A stretch of DNA of 64,000 nucleotides from Branchinecta lynchi (GCA_023053575.1 JAKZAP010000017.1:5649501-5713500), one strand, 5' to 3'. Positions 21,095-34,550 are shown, counted from the first letter of the stretch. The notes: a model not told the origin generated them from the letters alone. Translations and numbers: made by a program.

Positions 21095-24000
21095 TACGTT
21101 GCCTGGGCAACGTTAAGTGTTGCGGCAACCTTTGTCCGGCTTCGCCGGCTAAAGTGTTGCGAGAGCAACACTTTGGTTTTGTTTCTTCGCTGTCGGTTAA
21201 ATGCTGAAATTGTAAACTTATCGAAGCTTTTAAAACGGTATGTTCTAAAAAGAATAATCACATAATCAAAAGCTGTTCTTCAGCGTTGTAAAACCAACAA
21301 CAAAACAATATCGGAAGAAGGCTATCCGTAACGTTTCAGGATTAAAATACCATAGATGACACTATTTATTATTACAAAACTACCTTATTGTTTTACATTA
21401 CCGTATCGTTTGTACCCGTTGCGTAAACAGTTAATCCTAGGTTATAGCGATAGACCATCGATACAAACTTTCTTACTGTCATATTTACAGAAATCGAATA
21501 CAATGTGCACCAATTTTCAAAAATTTCTAGCCCCTCGTGAACCGATCTTACTTACAAGTCCGTCTCCCGTGATTGACATCAAAGTCACCGGAAACAAATA
21601 ATGGATACACCAGCTATCAAAAGTTGCAAACCCCTCATCGCTGAAGATGATTATAGCATAAAAGCCGATTATTACTTACAAGTCCCATGCATGTCTTACA
21701 ATTGGGAACAAAATTGTTCTTACCATCGAATACACCTGAGACAAATAACAGGTATACCAACAAGCAAAAGCTGCAAACTCCTCGTTGCCGAAGATGATTA
21801 TGAGCTAACAGTCGACTGTTGCTTACAAGTCCCTTACATGTCTCACAACTGGTATCGCCTATTTTTGGTTTCAGTGTGTACCTTACTCCTGAAGTTGTCA
21901 ACCCCTTGAAACTTTCAAACTGGTTTATCTCATGAAGGATTTTTGTTCAAAACCATGGATGGTATATATTTTGATCAGCTCTTCAAGGGCTATCGATTGC
22001 CCTAACCACAACAAAACCATATCGGAAAAAGGGACTAAATTGACTTTGCAGTCAGTTGAACTTTATCCTTTTCAATCGTAGACATCGTGACGGATGAAAA
22101 CTTGGAATAGTATCCTATATAATCTAGTTGGTATTATAAAGCTATCCGTAACTTTTTAGGATTAAAATACCATAGATGACACTATTAATTATTACGAAAC
22201 TACCTTGTTTTACATTACAGTATCGTTTGTAACCGTTGCGTTATCAGTCAATCCTAGGTTACAGCGATAGACCAACGATACAAACTTTCTTACCGTCAGA
22301 TTTATATAAATCGAATACAATGTGCAACATTTTGCACAAATTTCTAGCCCCTCGTGCACCGATTTTACTGACAAGTCCCTTTCCCGTGATAGACATCAAG
22401 TTCACCGGATAAAAATAATGGGTACACCGACTAGCAAAAGTTGCAAACCCCTCATCGCTGAAGATTTGTGTAGCATAACAGCCGATTATTACTTACAAGT
22501 CCCTTGCATGTTTTACATTTGGGAACCAAATCGTTCATCAAATGACAGGTACGCCAACTAGCGAGAGCATCAAACCCCTCATTGCCGAAGATGATTATGA
22601 GCTAACAGTCGCCTGTCGCGTACAAATTCCCAAAATGTCTCACAACTGGTATCGCCTATTTTTGGTTTCAGTGTGTACCTTACTACTGAAGTTGTCAACC
22701 CCTTGAAACTTTCAAACTGGTGTATCTCATAAAGGAAATTTTTTTTACCAAAAAATGGATGTCATATACTTTGATCAGCTCATCAGCGGCTATCGATTGC
22801 CGTCGAAGTTGAACTTTATCCTTTTCAATCGTAGATATCGTGACGGATGAAAACTTGGAACAATATCTTATATAATCTAGTTGACATTATAAAGCTATCC
22901 GTAACTTTTCAGGATTAAAATGCCATAGATGACACTATTAATTATTACAAAATTACCTTATTGTTTTACATTACCGTATCGTTTGTACCCGTTGCGTAAA
23001 CAGTTAATCCTAGGTTATAGCGATAGACCATCGGTACAAACTTTCTTACTGTCATATTTACAGAAATCGAATAGAATGTGCACCAATTTTCAAAAATTTC
23101 TAGCCCCTCGTAAACCGATTCTTACTTACAAGTCCGTCTCCCGTGATTGACATCAAATTCACCGGAAACAAATAATGGATATACGAGCTATCAAAAGTTG
23201 CAAGCCCCTCATCGCTGAAGATGATTATAGCATAAGCTTTTTAAACGGGATGTTCTAAAAAAAATTAATCATATGATCAAAAGGTATTCTTCAGCGTTGT
23301 AAAAACAACAACAAAATAATATAGGAAGAAGGGACTAAATTAACTTTGCAATCAGTTGTACTTTATCCTTTTCAATCGTAGACATCGTGACGGATGAAAA
23401 CTTGAAACAATATCTTATATAATCTAGTTGGTAATAGAAAGCTATCCGTAACTTTTCAGGATTAAAATACCATAGATGACACTATTAATTATTATGAAAC
23501 TACCTCATTGCTTTACATTTTCGTTTGTATCCGTTGTGTAAACAGTTAATCCTCGGTTACATTGATAGACCATCGACACAAACTTTCTTACCGTCAGATT
23601 TATAGAAATCGAATACAGTGTGCACCCATTTGCAAAAATTCCTAGCCCCTCGTGAACCGATTCCTACTTACAAGTCCCTCTCCCGTGATATACATTAAGT
23701 TAACTGGAAACAAATAATGGGTACACCAGCTAGCAACAGCTGCAAACCCATCATCGCAGAAGATGATTGTAGCATAACAGCCGATTATTACTTACAAGTC
23801 CCTTGCATATCTTATCATTGGGAACCAAATTGTTCTTACCATCGAATACACCGGAAACAAATAACAGGTATACCAACCAGCAAAAGCTGCAAACCCCTCA
23901 TTACCGAAGATGATTATGAGCTAACAGTCGACTGTTGCTTAAAAGTCCCCTATATGTATCATAACTGGTATCGCCTATTTTTGGTTTCAATGTACCTTAC

Positions 24001-25372
24001 TATGAAGTTGTCAACCCCTTTGAAATTTTCAAACTGGTGTATCTCATGAAGGAATTTTTGTACCAAAAAATGGATGACATATACTTTGATCAGCTCATCA
24101 ATGGCTATCGATTGCCGTCGAAAAAAAAATTCTACCTGTCTTAGTTCAAAAGTTGACTTTTTTGCCGTAGGCCAACTTTCTAACGTCACGACTTAGAAAG
24201 GAGCAAAGGATAAGCTCTAGTTTCTTTAGCAATGAGAGAACTTTTAAAGTTTAAGAGGCACATCTGATACCGTTACTCTACCACAAACCAAAGTGCAAAA
24301 AAAAAAAAATTATAAACTCAGCTGAAATCGTCGCAGACATGGACAGAGTATACCAACTAGCAAAAGCTGCAAACCCCTCATTACCGAAGATGATTATGGG
24401 CTAACAGTCGACTGTTGCTTAAAAGTCCCCTATATGTATCATAACTGGTATCGCCTATTTTTGGTTTCAATGTACCTTACTATGAAGTTGTCAACCCCTT
24501 TGAAATTTTCAAACTGGTGTATCTCATGAAGGAATTTTTGTACCAAAAAATGGATGACATATACTTTGATCAGCTCATCAATGGCTATCGATTGCCGTCG
24601 AAAAAAAAATTCTACCTGTCTTAGTTCAAAAGTTGACTTTTTTGCCGTAGGCAAACTTTCTAACGTCACGACTTAGAAAGGAGCAAAGGATAAGCTCTAG
24701 TTTCTTTAGCAATGAGAGAACTTTTAAAGTTTAAGAGGCACATCTGATACCGTTACTCTACCACAAACCAAAGTGAAAAAAAAAAAATTAGAAACTCAGC
24801 TGAAATCGTCGCAGACATGGACAGAACAATAGATGGCAGCACTTTCGGACCCGTGGGAAAAAGCCACTTTTTTGTCTCTGTAGATTTTTCTATTCATCAC
24901 TCAAAGAAGATATGTTGGCTGTGGGGCCGGGTAACTGCCGCATATATTTAACACTTATAGATTTTAGTCCATCTTCAATTTGAAACTGGTGCCTGCCTGC
25001 TTGCGTGCTAGAACGGAGCTTTCCACTCGAAAGCAGAAACATCTTTTGATGAAACGAAAGGTTCGCTACACAACTTCAGATAGTCCTCTCTGACATAGGC
25101 TATACAACTCCACTTCACTTCGCAAACCGTAGGCTCTGGCTCGATGACAAGCAAAAACCATCCTTATTGGCCCCAGGCAAGAGTTTTACGGAGCTTTCCA
25201 AAATGTAATGTCATATTCATCAATCCGGCCTAAGGTCCACACTTTCCGTAAAAACCGCACAGGTTAGACCCTTCTCAGTTACCAGGAATAAAATGAAATC
25301 GGAGTCATAGGAAAAAAAAAAAAAAAAAAAAAAAAAAACGAGGACAAAACCAAAGTGTTGCTCTCGCAACAC
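21095..25372. mobile_element. 4.3-kb tandem-repeat block with palindromic inverted ends
   Basis: Left edge: CGTTGCCTGGGCAACG, then GTGTTGCGAGAGCAACAC followed by TTTGGTTTTG (about 21,150-21,180). Right edge: the inverse AAAACCAAAG plus GTGTTGCTCTCGCAACAC (about 25,343-25,371), preceded by a run of about 28 A. Inside, units of about 550-800 bp recur from about 21,320, 22,140, 22,890 and 23,440, each with AGCTATCCGTAACTTTTCAGG and CCGTATCGTTTGTA. Within units, shorter blocks of about 130 bp carry AGCTGCAAACCCCTCAT, GAAGATGATTATGAGC and ACTTACAAGTCCC. Frames such as 21,601-21,909 and 23,717-24,049 recur because the DNA repeats; I see no protein family. Confidence 0.65.
23868..24826 (+). repeat. 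480-bp tandem duplication
   Basis: 23,868-24,347 is repeated at 24,348-24,826 with only a few differences (for example, loss of A in a poly-A run and GGGC for GAGC). It is the youngest duplication within the block. Confidence 0.92.
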
Positions 25373-25727
25373 AATAATGCAGTATATTCAGACAAAGGAT
25401 CCAAAATAAGTTGGCTTTTCAGTTGAATTTTAACGTGTTTCTTTTGTCTCGTTCGTTTGCGAATTCGGTAATTCACCGGACTTCCTCAAGTCCGTATCCG
25501 CTCTATCGCAGTCAGTCCATGATATGCTTCGGTCGAGGGTTTGCTCACTCCCAAACACGATGTACACCAAGTTGCCCGTGCCGCGGTGCCGTGCCGGTGC
25601 CGCAGTTTTTTTTTTTTTCAAACTAAAATATTGCGATAAACCATGATTTCTGAGGTACATGTAAACAAATTTCATCAGATATTGGCAAAGAATGAAGCAA
25701 GTCTACAATGTTCATGAGCTTGGGTTG
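25373..25727. other. No recognised feature
   Basis: Contains GCCGTGCCGGTGCCGCAG near 25,590. A related GTGCCGTGCCGGTGACG string is at about 27,262, so part is repetitive. No gene. Confidence 0.4.
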
Positions 25728-26455
25728 AATACAAGAGCTAGAACCTCATATGGTACTTGCAAGGCTGGGTCAGAGGATGAAATCTAGGAATTTACAAATT
25801 CTTGGGTTTCTTGTCTTTATTTATAAGCAATACCTTTGAGATAAGAATGACCATTGGCCCTTGGAAGTCAACAGAATGATCTGGTAAAAAGTATTTTATT
25901 TTTGCACTTTAAGGGCACTAGAAATCCATCGAAAAGCAAAATCCCAGGAGACAAAAATGATTTTTTTCACTTCTTCGTTAAGATGTGCACTTTAAAGGAC
26001 CTGTCTTACCTATAATACTAATGCATCCTACTTCCGTAATCACTCCATATATTTCTAAACCCGCTGACCCACGTTTCGTGCGGTACATTCTACCCCTCTA
26101 ACAAAACCTCGCTGATTTTTTTACTTGCCGTGTTTTGCTACCTTTGATACGTGTATCACGCTGTGGACGGTTGTCTGCGAGAAGTTTTTCCATCAGGAAA
26201 ACCGGTTATGTAAATTGTTTCCATATTTTCGCTACAAGTCAACGGGTCTCCGAAAAGGCTTAAAACAGCCAAAACTGTTGGTTATTTATTGAAAGCACAG
26301 CATAATTAAAGTAGAGTAAATAGTGCGAGGGGTCCTTTAAGGGAGCTGAAAATTCATTTGAAGCAAAACCCTTGTTTCACAAATGATATAATGGGCTCAT
26401 GGGGATCATGAAAGTATATATTCTACTCAAAAGTATACTTTACGGAGTGGTTGGC
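25728..26455 (-). repeat. R3 repeat, truncated copy D
   Basis: Starts ACAAGAGCTAGAACCTCATATGGTACTTGC and contains inverted versions of the CAAGGGTTTTGC/CTTAAAGTGC units seen at 4.5-5.1 kb. It lacks the G-run section. Confidence 0.65.
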
Positions 26456-27758
26456 TCTAGAAAACGAGAATTTATAAACCAATTTTGTCAATCCTTAATT
26501 ACCTACTTTGACTAACTTGTACATACATTTAGCCACAGCAAGTGCATGAAAATGGCAAAGTTCGAAGTCAACTCCTCAGAGGGTCTGATGGGGAAACTGG
26601 CTTTTTCCAAGTTAGAAATTTGGGGAAAAAATTTGGTCGCCACTAAATTCCCTTCACTAGAAGCAAAATATATTGAAGCTGTCTCTATCGTTTGCCAATA
26701 TTCGATATCGATAACAATATATCTGACCAAATATAGATATCGAAACAGAAATACCGATATCGAAACATAAATATCGATATCGAAAACGATATTTGTTCAT
26801 TCGTAGTTATTGTAAATAATCCAACCTAACCGACATATCCGAAATTGGAGCAATATGTTTTACGTAATTCATTTCTTATTTCTTCGGAGTTTGAGATGAT
26901 CCAAGATGCTATTTAACGAAAAAAAAAATGTGATTTTGGCGAAACGAGACGTACCCTCTAGCGAAACATGGTAAACAAAGTACTTTAAACAAATGTCAAT
27001 ATCGATATATTGATTATCGAATATCGAAAGTGAAAATATCAATATATCGAAAAATCCAAATACCACCCAACAGTATAGCCCAGAAACATGGTTGGCTACT
27101 TGGCGTTTTTGGTCAACAGCGTCCTCATATCTAGTTCTGCTTCTTCCTCGGCAGCATGGTTTCGATAATTCTTTCGTTCAAGTACCTTCGTTACTGGGCA
27201 CCAGATGGTAAACAGTAATCTGCAGAAAATTTGTCGGTGGCCGGCGGTATCGTGTCAGTGCCGTGCCGGTGACGCGATGCCGTGTCGAGGTATACACCGG
27301 TGGCGGAGATAGAGCAACCCCTCGAGTTCGGTGATTAATCAGATCGTTTGGTTCTGATTCCTTACCTAATTCAGTAATTCGCCGGATTTTTCTTTAGTCC
27401 GTATCTATTACCGGACTTGACACATTCGGTTGTCTTAGGTGGTTCAAACAAGTTTTATTTCATTACATAATTCGGTTGTTAAACCGCTCCCGATCTCTTC
27501 CTTGTATTTTTAGTTAGTTTTTCGATAATAAGAATTCGTTATTTGGTTCACCCCAGTTATGAGTTGGGTAATTTAGTGCCATTTGTTTAGCTCTTGTTCT
27601 TTACCATTTAACGGTAGCTTCAGCTGGTTGTCATTCATTACTGATAGCAGTGCTTCATGAATAAGTACGTTTCTTGGCGTGAAAACTATAGTCTACTCTT
27701 GTTTGCTGTAAATTCAGAATAAATTACTTTGTATCTATTTCACCTGGATGGCCCCTTT
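26456..27758. other. AT-rich, ATCGATAT-rich stretch; no gene
   Basis: Between about 26,695 and 26,790, and again at 27,000-27,055, ATATCGATAT-type words recur densely. Nothing else is recognisable. Confidence 0.5.
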
Positions 27759-28595
27759 GTTGGGGATCCCAAACGTAAGTGGAGGGATACCTGTGACATC
27801 GGAAAAGTTGTCCGTCTGTCCGTCTGTTAGCACTATAACTCCCGAAGTTCGTAGATGGGCTCCGTAGCCCTTCAGTTAGGGGTGGGGGTTGAAGGTTCAG
27901 ATTAAAGAGGAACAAAATATTTTCAAACAATTTTTGTTTAAAATAAATTATTAGTCAATTATCAGGTAACATGCTGAACGCGGTGGTGAAAACCATTTTC
28001 TCATCAGACAAGTAGTCTTACCGGAATCCGGCAAAAAACGGAAAGTTGGTTAAAAGTAAAAGTTTCATTTGAAGTTGACGATATGTTCGATTTAGCGGTA
28101 AGAAGACATGCTGCGTTTTCTACCCGAACAACTAGTTCTCTCGGAATCCGGCCAAAACCGGGAAATTTGTTAACAGCAAAAGTTGATTAGATGAGAGACT
28201 TAAGGGTAACAAGAGACGCTGAGTCTGTTTATGATAATCATTTTTTATCCGGACATATAATTCTTCCGGAATCCCGTTGTAACCGAATTTTTTTTTATAA
28301 GTTGAAGTTTTATTTGAAGTTGATTAGATGTTCTTTATAGAGATAAGGATTTACGCTGCATTCAATTCTGAATTTTCTTTTTTTGCTGGACAATTCGGCA
28401 ATTCGGAATTCGGCCGAAACCGGAAATTTGGCAGAAGCAAAGCAGGAAATTTTGGTCAGTATCGTCAAAATAGAGGTATATCTGAACTGGGTTTTCTCTG
28501 ATGATTAGCCTGGCGAAGACTGGATCTGGCGAAGACAAGACCCGGTTTTCTGGATCAAATTATATATTTTTGGAATCCCGTCGAAACCTTTGGTC
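27759..28595 (-). mobile_element. R1 repeat, copy C
   Basis: Inverted relative to the copy at 10.0-11.2 kb. It starts TTGGGGATCCCAAACGTAAG and ends GGAATCCCGTCGAAACCTTTGG/TCTTGT, with about five internal units of roughly 115 bp. Its distal part (28,251 onward) is included in the 3.8-kb tandem duplication and so recurs at 32,064-32,408. Confidence 0.8.
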
Positions 28596-29955
28596 TTGTT
28601 TCGCCAGACAGCTCTGTGGTTTAATAGGTAGTCTTGGGACCACAAAAAGGCACTTCAATCATCAGTGTTTCTATAAAATTTCGCGAACGGCCCACTTCGC
28701 GTCTTCACTATTTAGAAGAAGAGTAAGTCCTTTAGTTGGCGTTTGAGGCTTGGAATTTTGGAGTGCTTGAAGTAGTCAAATGTTGCCAGAAAAAAAGGCG
28801 ATTTAAAAAATATTTTGCCTGCGGCGCTTTAATTTGTACTCGGTACATCATTAGTGACGTTGTCACTTTGCAACAACATTTTTTTTTGTTGTCAAAAAGG
28901 CTAGTGACTATCCCTGAATAAAAACAGGAGTGGGAGAGCGCGAAAACGCGCCAAATTTTCTCTTTAGACTTGATTTGATGCATACTATGCAACTTTTTAC
29001 ATTGTAGCTTCTTGAAGGCAATTCTGTGTTTTCAGAAGAAGAAAAAATAAAACTCGGTAAAACTCAGCTACCGATTTGGTCAATTTTACAAGATTCAAGA
29101 AGTTTCGAGTAATATAACTATCCTGTTTAGTTTGTTACTTCTTAGCAATTGCTAGACATTCCCCCCTCTGTCCATCCTAGACTTTTAACTTCAGTGAAAT
29201 AGCGCTTCATGTTTGTTTGTAATAGCTATAATTCATTTAATAATTTCCACCAGTAAGTAGTTTCCTACAGGCATTATCTGAGCAATTCTGAAACCTCGTG
29301 GAAGTGGAACATTCATTATGACGTTTTAGCCTTTGTTTACGGACATGAAAAGGATGAACAAAAATAACTTTTAGTTTGAATAATCGGAATGTACACGATA
29401 CTGACAGAATCTGTTGTACTGAAAGTGAAATTTTTTGCAACGACCAAAGTATGGATCTTTCGTTAAAAATTTAGAGTCTCATAAATAAATACGCATTTGC
29501 GAAATCGATCGGTTTTCACACGATTTCACTTTCGTTACCGAAGTCAAGGAAACTAAAATTGTTGTAAAAATGCGGTTAGCGTATTTTGCGAAGTAGTGTG
29601 GTGCAACTGTAAACACGGAAGTTGTAAATCATTCTTGCTGTTGTTGTTGTGTCATCTTTGAATTTAGTTGAGTGGCCGAGTGGGAAAGCTCAAATTATTA
29701 TTCTCTAGTCGATGCTAGTTTTGGATCAATCCTAAAGCCTCATTTTTTTTTTTGCATGAGCACCATGCAAAAAATTTGAGATTAAGGAATGGGGCACCAG
29801 TACCCCCATAAGAATCTATTTCAAAAGCAAGTATACATTTTACATGTTAAATTCAACAGATTTAATGGGGTAGGGTGCCCTTCTGCACCTGACGTCGGAG
29901 CACCATGCTAAGAAATACGTCCTTCATAAAATCCGATGACGAATGACGAATGACG
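28596..29955. other. No recognised gene
   Basis: Includes TTGCCTGCGGCGCT at 28,817. Short frames at 28,732-28,992 and 29,237-29,440 persist in both duplicate copies only because the duplication is recent. No family resemblance. Confidence 0.4.
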
Positions 29956-29959
29956 AATC

Positions 29960-30180
29960 CGATGACATAAAATCCCGATTTCGTTGAGTCGAGGAGCTCT
30001 CATGATCTACGCAACAAGGACCACCTACAACTACCCAGGACCAAGACTGTGAGATCAGATTTCAATCCTCGTATTGCATGTAGCAAAGTATGGAACAGTC
30101 TCCCCGATAATGTCCGAAGCATTCAGTCGTTTGGCACCTTGAAGACCCAGCTAAAAACATTTTTGGTTGATAAAGAATAA
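29960..30180 (+). pseudogene. LINE reverse transcriptase C-terminal end
   Basis: From 30,001 the frame reads HDLRNKDHLQLPRT, then NPRIACSKVWNSLPDNVRS and a final FGTLKTQLKTFLVDKE before TAA at 30,178. The order (short hydrophobic run, kVWNsLP, FK..Lk..L) is the conserved terminal section of CR1/L2-type ORF2. Only this 5'-truncated 3' end is present, as is usual for LINE insertions. Second copy at 33,773-33,993. Confidence 0.8.
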
Positions 30181-30540
30181 ATACATTCGGGAATATATAT
30201 TTTTGTTTTGAAATAGGAAAGATCATTAATGAGGGTAGGGCGACATCCCTGGATGCTAGGCTTGAGTTTTTTTCTTCTTTTTTTATATTATTTTGTTGGA
30301 AATTAGTGATTGTGGGGGATAGACCTGGGTAGACCAGGTGAACTTTGAGGATGGAACGGTAAGTAAAATAAAATTCTTCAATTATTCTCTTTTATTTTAT
30401 TGTAATAGTTAAGAGACTCGTTAATTTGTTAATTATTGTGGTATTAACCCCTATGTAACGGTCCATGGAGCTTTGTAGGGGTCGAAATTTATTTTGTTCC
30501 TTTATTTTGATTTTAATAAAACTGAACTGAACTGAATACT
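30181..30540 (+). repeat. LINE 3' UTR with ACTGA tail
   Basis: Follows the LINE stop codon and ends TTTTAATAAAACTGAACTGAACTGAA, a short tandem tail typical of CR1/L2-like 3' ends. The R2 copy starts immediately after. Confidence 0.6.
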
Positions 30541-30737
30541 TTTGATCACTATCTCTCCTTGGCGATGCAGAATCTCCGGCCTCTCCGGGTATCTGGCTGA
30601 AGAAAGGCAGAAGTGGTGTCACAGCTGCATCCAAAGATCGCGGTGATTGACTGACACAGGATTTGAGTCGTACTGACACGCTTACTACTTCTTCCTGGGG
30701 ATCGCTGGCGTGTTTTGGACTTAGTCCTATAGAGTAT
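30535..30737 (+). repeat. R2 repeat, copy 3
   Basis: CTATCTCTCCTTGGCGATGC to GGACTTAGTCCTATAGAGTATTGC. Duplicated at 34,348-34,550 by the tandem duplication. Confidence 0.75.
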
Positions 30738-31210
30738 TGCCGCCAGACGTGCTAGAGGAGCAATGACAATCACACGTGAGATCTGGGGATATCTGGCGGG
30801 TGAATAAGCGATTAGGCTTTCGCTTCATATCGAGTCAAGCATTAGCCCCGTTGAAAAGTCAGCCAGCACTCACCGCTAGAGTCGGAAGCCAGAAATGATC
30901 AACTTGATGACGCTTGACAGAACAGAGTTGGGTAAAGCAAAAAGAGGGGAAGAGGTATTTTAAACAGTTTTAAACATGGTTAAGCCTAAGAGGAACTGAA
31001 AATAGCAAAACAAACCTGGATTAACGTACACCAAGAAGTAACGTGTCATTGTTATCTTTACGATAGCGCACCTAGCGGCCAAACAAAACTAATCTGAGAG
31101 GAATCTTATGAGGGGCGTATTGAGTATTGAGGATTTGTGCCTGACTGTCTTGGATCCTCAGAGAATGATTCCGGATTCGTTTTTTCGCGATTTTCCGGTT
31201 CATATCGGAA
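30738..31210. other. Host flank left of the duplicated Polinton end
   Basis: Unrecognised sequence ending in the AACGTA target site (31,211-31,216). Identical to 34,551-35,023. Confidence 0.6.
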
Positions 31211-31216
31211 AACGTA

Positions 31217-32060
31217 AGTAGTATAGGACATAATTGATACAGGCGGGCATATGGTACATGCCGCTTCAAATTCATGGTCAGATTGAAGCGGCAGGTACCA
31301 TATGCCCGGCCTGTATCAATCATGTGATATCAGTGTGAGCTAGAAACCTTAAACTAACGTTATGGGAGAGGGGGGAGTGTGTAGAAGGAGTGGGCATATG
31401 TAGGGAAGGGGTAGAAAGTGCCCCACCCCCATCCCTCCTTCCAGTAGTAGTATAGGTCATAATTGATACAGGCGGGCATATGGTACATGCCGCTTCAAAT
31501 TCATGGTCAGATTGAAGCGGCAGGTACCATATGCCCGGCCTGTATCAATCATGTGATATCAGTGTGAGCTAGAAACCTTAAACTAACGTTATGGGAGAGG
31601 GGGGAGTGTGTAGAAGGAGTGGGCATATGTAGGGAAGGGGTAGAAAGTGCCCCACCCCCATCCCTCCTTCCACCTTCCCCCCACCGTTGAATCGGCCCAT
31701 CTGTTTGGGTGGGGAGATTGAAAATGACCAAAAACTAGAGCCATTGAGTCTTGTACTTGAAGACGCTGCGTGGAGTGGATGTGCATAGTTTGAATGCCGG
31801 ATATGAACTGACAGAATAATGAGGATGCACATGGTGTTCTTGGACTTTTGCTACCGGAAATGAGGGGGTTGACAGGAATAAGGGTGTGAACAGGGTCACT
31901 GTACTTCTACAGTGGGTGGGAACAAAAGAATTGATAAGATCTTGGGGAAACACAGAGGGGGAAGATTGGGAAAGCATGACTGAAGATCTATAAGAAAGAA
32001 TTTTGAAAACATTTTATTAATTTGTCAAATAAATAATATCTGAATGTGAAACCATCACAT
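31217..32060 (+). repeat. Duplicated solo Polinton left end
   Basis: A second copy of the Polinton left terminus, starting AGTAGTATAGG right after AACGTA. It has two 229-bp units (starts 31,217 and 31,446) where the copy attached to the element has three. It ends within the 3' end of the acidic gene and abuts R1 sequence, so it exists through segmental duplication and not through a second insertion. Confidence 0.92.
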
Positions 32061-33772
32061 ATAGGACATATAATTCTTCCGGAATCCCGTTGTAACCGAA
32101 TTTTTTTTTATAAGTTGAAGTTTTATTTGAAGTTGATTAGATGTTCTTTATAGAGATAAGGATTTACGCTGCATTCAATTCTGAATTTTCTTTTTTTGCT
32201 GGACAATTCGGCAATTCGGAATTCGGCCGAAACCGGAAATTTGGCAGAAGCAAAGCAGGAAATTTTGGTCAGTATCGTCAAAATAGAGGTATATCTGAAC
32301 TGGGTTTTCTCTGATGATTAGCCTGGCGAAGACTGGATCTGGCGAAGACAAGACCCGGTTTTCTGGATCAAATTATATATTTTTGGAATCCCGTCGAAAC
32401 CTTTGGTCTTGTTTCGCCAGACAGCTCTGTGGTTTAATAGGTAGTCTTGGGACCACAAAAAGGCACTTCAATCATCAGTGTTTCTATAAAATTTCGCGAA
32501 CGGCGCACTTCGCGTCTTCACTATTTAGAAGAAGAGTAAGTCCTTTAGTTGGCGTTTGAGGCTTGGAATTTTGGAGTGCTTGAAGTAGTCAAATGTTGCC
32601 AGAAAAAAAGGCGATTTAAAAAATATTTTGCCTGCGGCGCTTTAATTTGTACTCGGTACATCATTAGTGACGTTGTCACTTTGCAACAACATTTTTTTTT
32701 GTTGTCAAAAAGGCTAGTGACTATCCCTGAATAAAAACAGAAGTGGGAGAGCGCGAAAACGCGCCAAATTTTCTCTTTAGACTTGATTTGATGCATACTA
32801 TGCAACTTTTTACATTGTAGCTTCTTGAAGGCAATTCTGTGTTTTCAGAAGAAGAAAAAATAAAACTCGGTAAAACTCAGCTACCGATTTGGTCAATTTT
32901 ACAAGATTCAAGAAGTTTCGAGTAATATAACTATCCTGTTTAGTTTGTTACTTCTTAGCAATTGCTAGACATTCCCCCCTCTGTCCATCCTAGACTTTTA
33001 ACTTCAGTGAAATAGCACTTCATGTTTGTTTGTAATAGCTATAATTCATTTAATAATTTCCACCAGTAAGTAGTTTCCTACAGGCATTATCTGAGCAATT
33101 CTGAAACCTCGTGGAAGTGGAACATTCATTATGACGTTTTAGCCTTTGTTTACGGACATGAAAAGGATGAACAAAAATAACTTTTAGTTTGAATAATCGG
33201 AATGTACACGATACTGACAGAATCTGTTGTACTGAAAGTGAAATTTTTTGCAACGACCAAAGTATGGATCTTTCGTTAAAAATTTAGAGTCTCATAAATA
33301 AATACGCATTTGCGAAATCGATCGGTTTTCACACGATTTCACTTTCGTTACCGAAGTCAAGGAAACTAAAATTGTTGTAAAAATGCGGTTAGCGTATTTT
33401 GCGAAGTAGTGTGGTGCAACTGTAAACACGGAAGTTGTAAATCATTCTTGCTGTTGTTGTTGTGTCATCTTTGAATTTAGTTGAGTGGCCGAGTGGGAAA
33501 GCTCAAATTATTATTCTCTAGTCGATGCTAGTTTTGGATCAATCCTAAAGCCTCATTTTTTTTTTTGCATGAGCACCATGCAAAAAATTTGAGATTAAGG
33601 AATGGGGCACCAGTACCCCCATAAGAATCTATTTCAAAAGCAAGTATACATTTTACATGTTAAATTCAACAGATTTAATGGGGTAGGGTGCCCTTCTGCA
33701 CCTGACGTCGGAGCACCATGCTAAGAAATACGTCCTTCATAAAATCCGATGACGAATGACGAATGACGAATC

Positions 33773-33993
33773 CGATGACATAAAATCCCGATTTCGTTGA
33801 GTCGAGGAGCTCTCATGATCTACGCAACAAGGACCACCTACAACTACCCAGGACCAAGACTGTGAGATCAGATTTCAATCCTCGTATTGCATGTAGCAAA
33901 GTATGGAACAGTCTCCCCGATAATGTCCGAAGCATTCAGTCGTTTGGCACCTTGAAGACCCAGCTAAAAACATTTTTGGTTGATAAAGAATAA
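33773..33993 (+). pseudogene. LINE reverse transcriptase C-terminal end (duplicate)
   Basis: Duplicate of the fragment ending at 30,180. Same frame and stop. Confidence 0.8.
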
Positions 33994-34347
33994 ATACATT
34001 CGGGAATATATATTTTTGTTTTGAAATAGGAAAGATCATTAATGAGGGTAGGGCGACATCCCTGGATGCTAGGCTTGAGTTTTTTTCTTCTTTTTTTATA
34101 TTATTTTGTTGGAAATTAGTGATTGTGGGGGATAGACCTGGGTAGACCAGGTGAACTTTGAGGATGGAACGGTAAGTAAAATAAAATTCTTCAATTATTC
34201 TCTTTTATTTTATTGTAATAGTTAAGAGACTCGTTAATTTGTTAATTATTGTGGTATTAACCCCTATGTAACGGTCCATGGAGCTTTGTAGGGGTCGAAA
34301 TTTATTTTGTTCCTTTATTTTGATTTTAATAAAACTGAACTGAACTG

Positions 34348-34550
34348 AATACTTTTGATCACTATCTCTCCTTGGCGATGCAGAATCTCCGGCCTCTCCG
34401 GGTATCTGGCTGAAGAAAGGCAGAAGTGGTGTCACAGCTGCATCCAAAGATCGCGGTGATTGACTGACACAGGATTTGAGTCGTACTGACACGCTTACTA
34501 CTTCTTCCTGGGGATCGCTGGCGTGTTTTGGACTTAGTCCTATAGAGTAT
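34348..34550 (+). repeat. R2 repeat, duplicate of copy 3
   Basis: Carried by the tandem duplication; identical as far as I can see to 30,535-30,737. Confidence 0.75.

Larger units (their letters stand above)
28251..32063 (+). repeat. 3,813-bp tandem duplication, first copy
   Basis: Repeated at 32,064-36,102 with a constant offset of 3,813 bp until the Polinton end. Only a handful of substitutions are visible (for example C/G at 28,685 and 32,498, G/A in AACAGGAGTGG). It contains R1 sequence, unrecognised DNA, a LINE C-terminus and tail, an R2 copy, then host flank and the Polinton left terminus with two 229-bp units. Its right edge falls just inside the Polinton. Confidence 0.95.

Noticed and set aside
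21601..24049. Recurring MGTP..SKSCKPLIAEDDY-type frames as a protein family
   Set aside because: Copies follow DNA-level tandem duplication, are short, and are interrupted at different points, so I read them as non-coding repeats.
31549..31977. Ser/Pro-rich minus-strand ORFs in the TIR
   Set aside because: They lie wholly in Polinton TIR sequence and repeat with it; no coding evidence.
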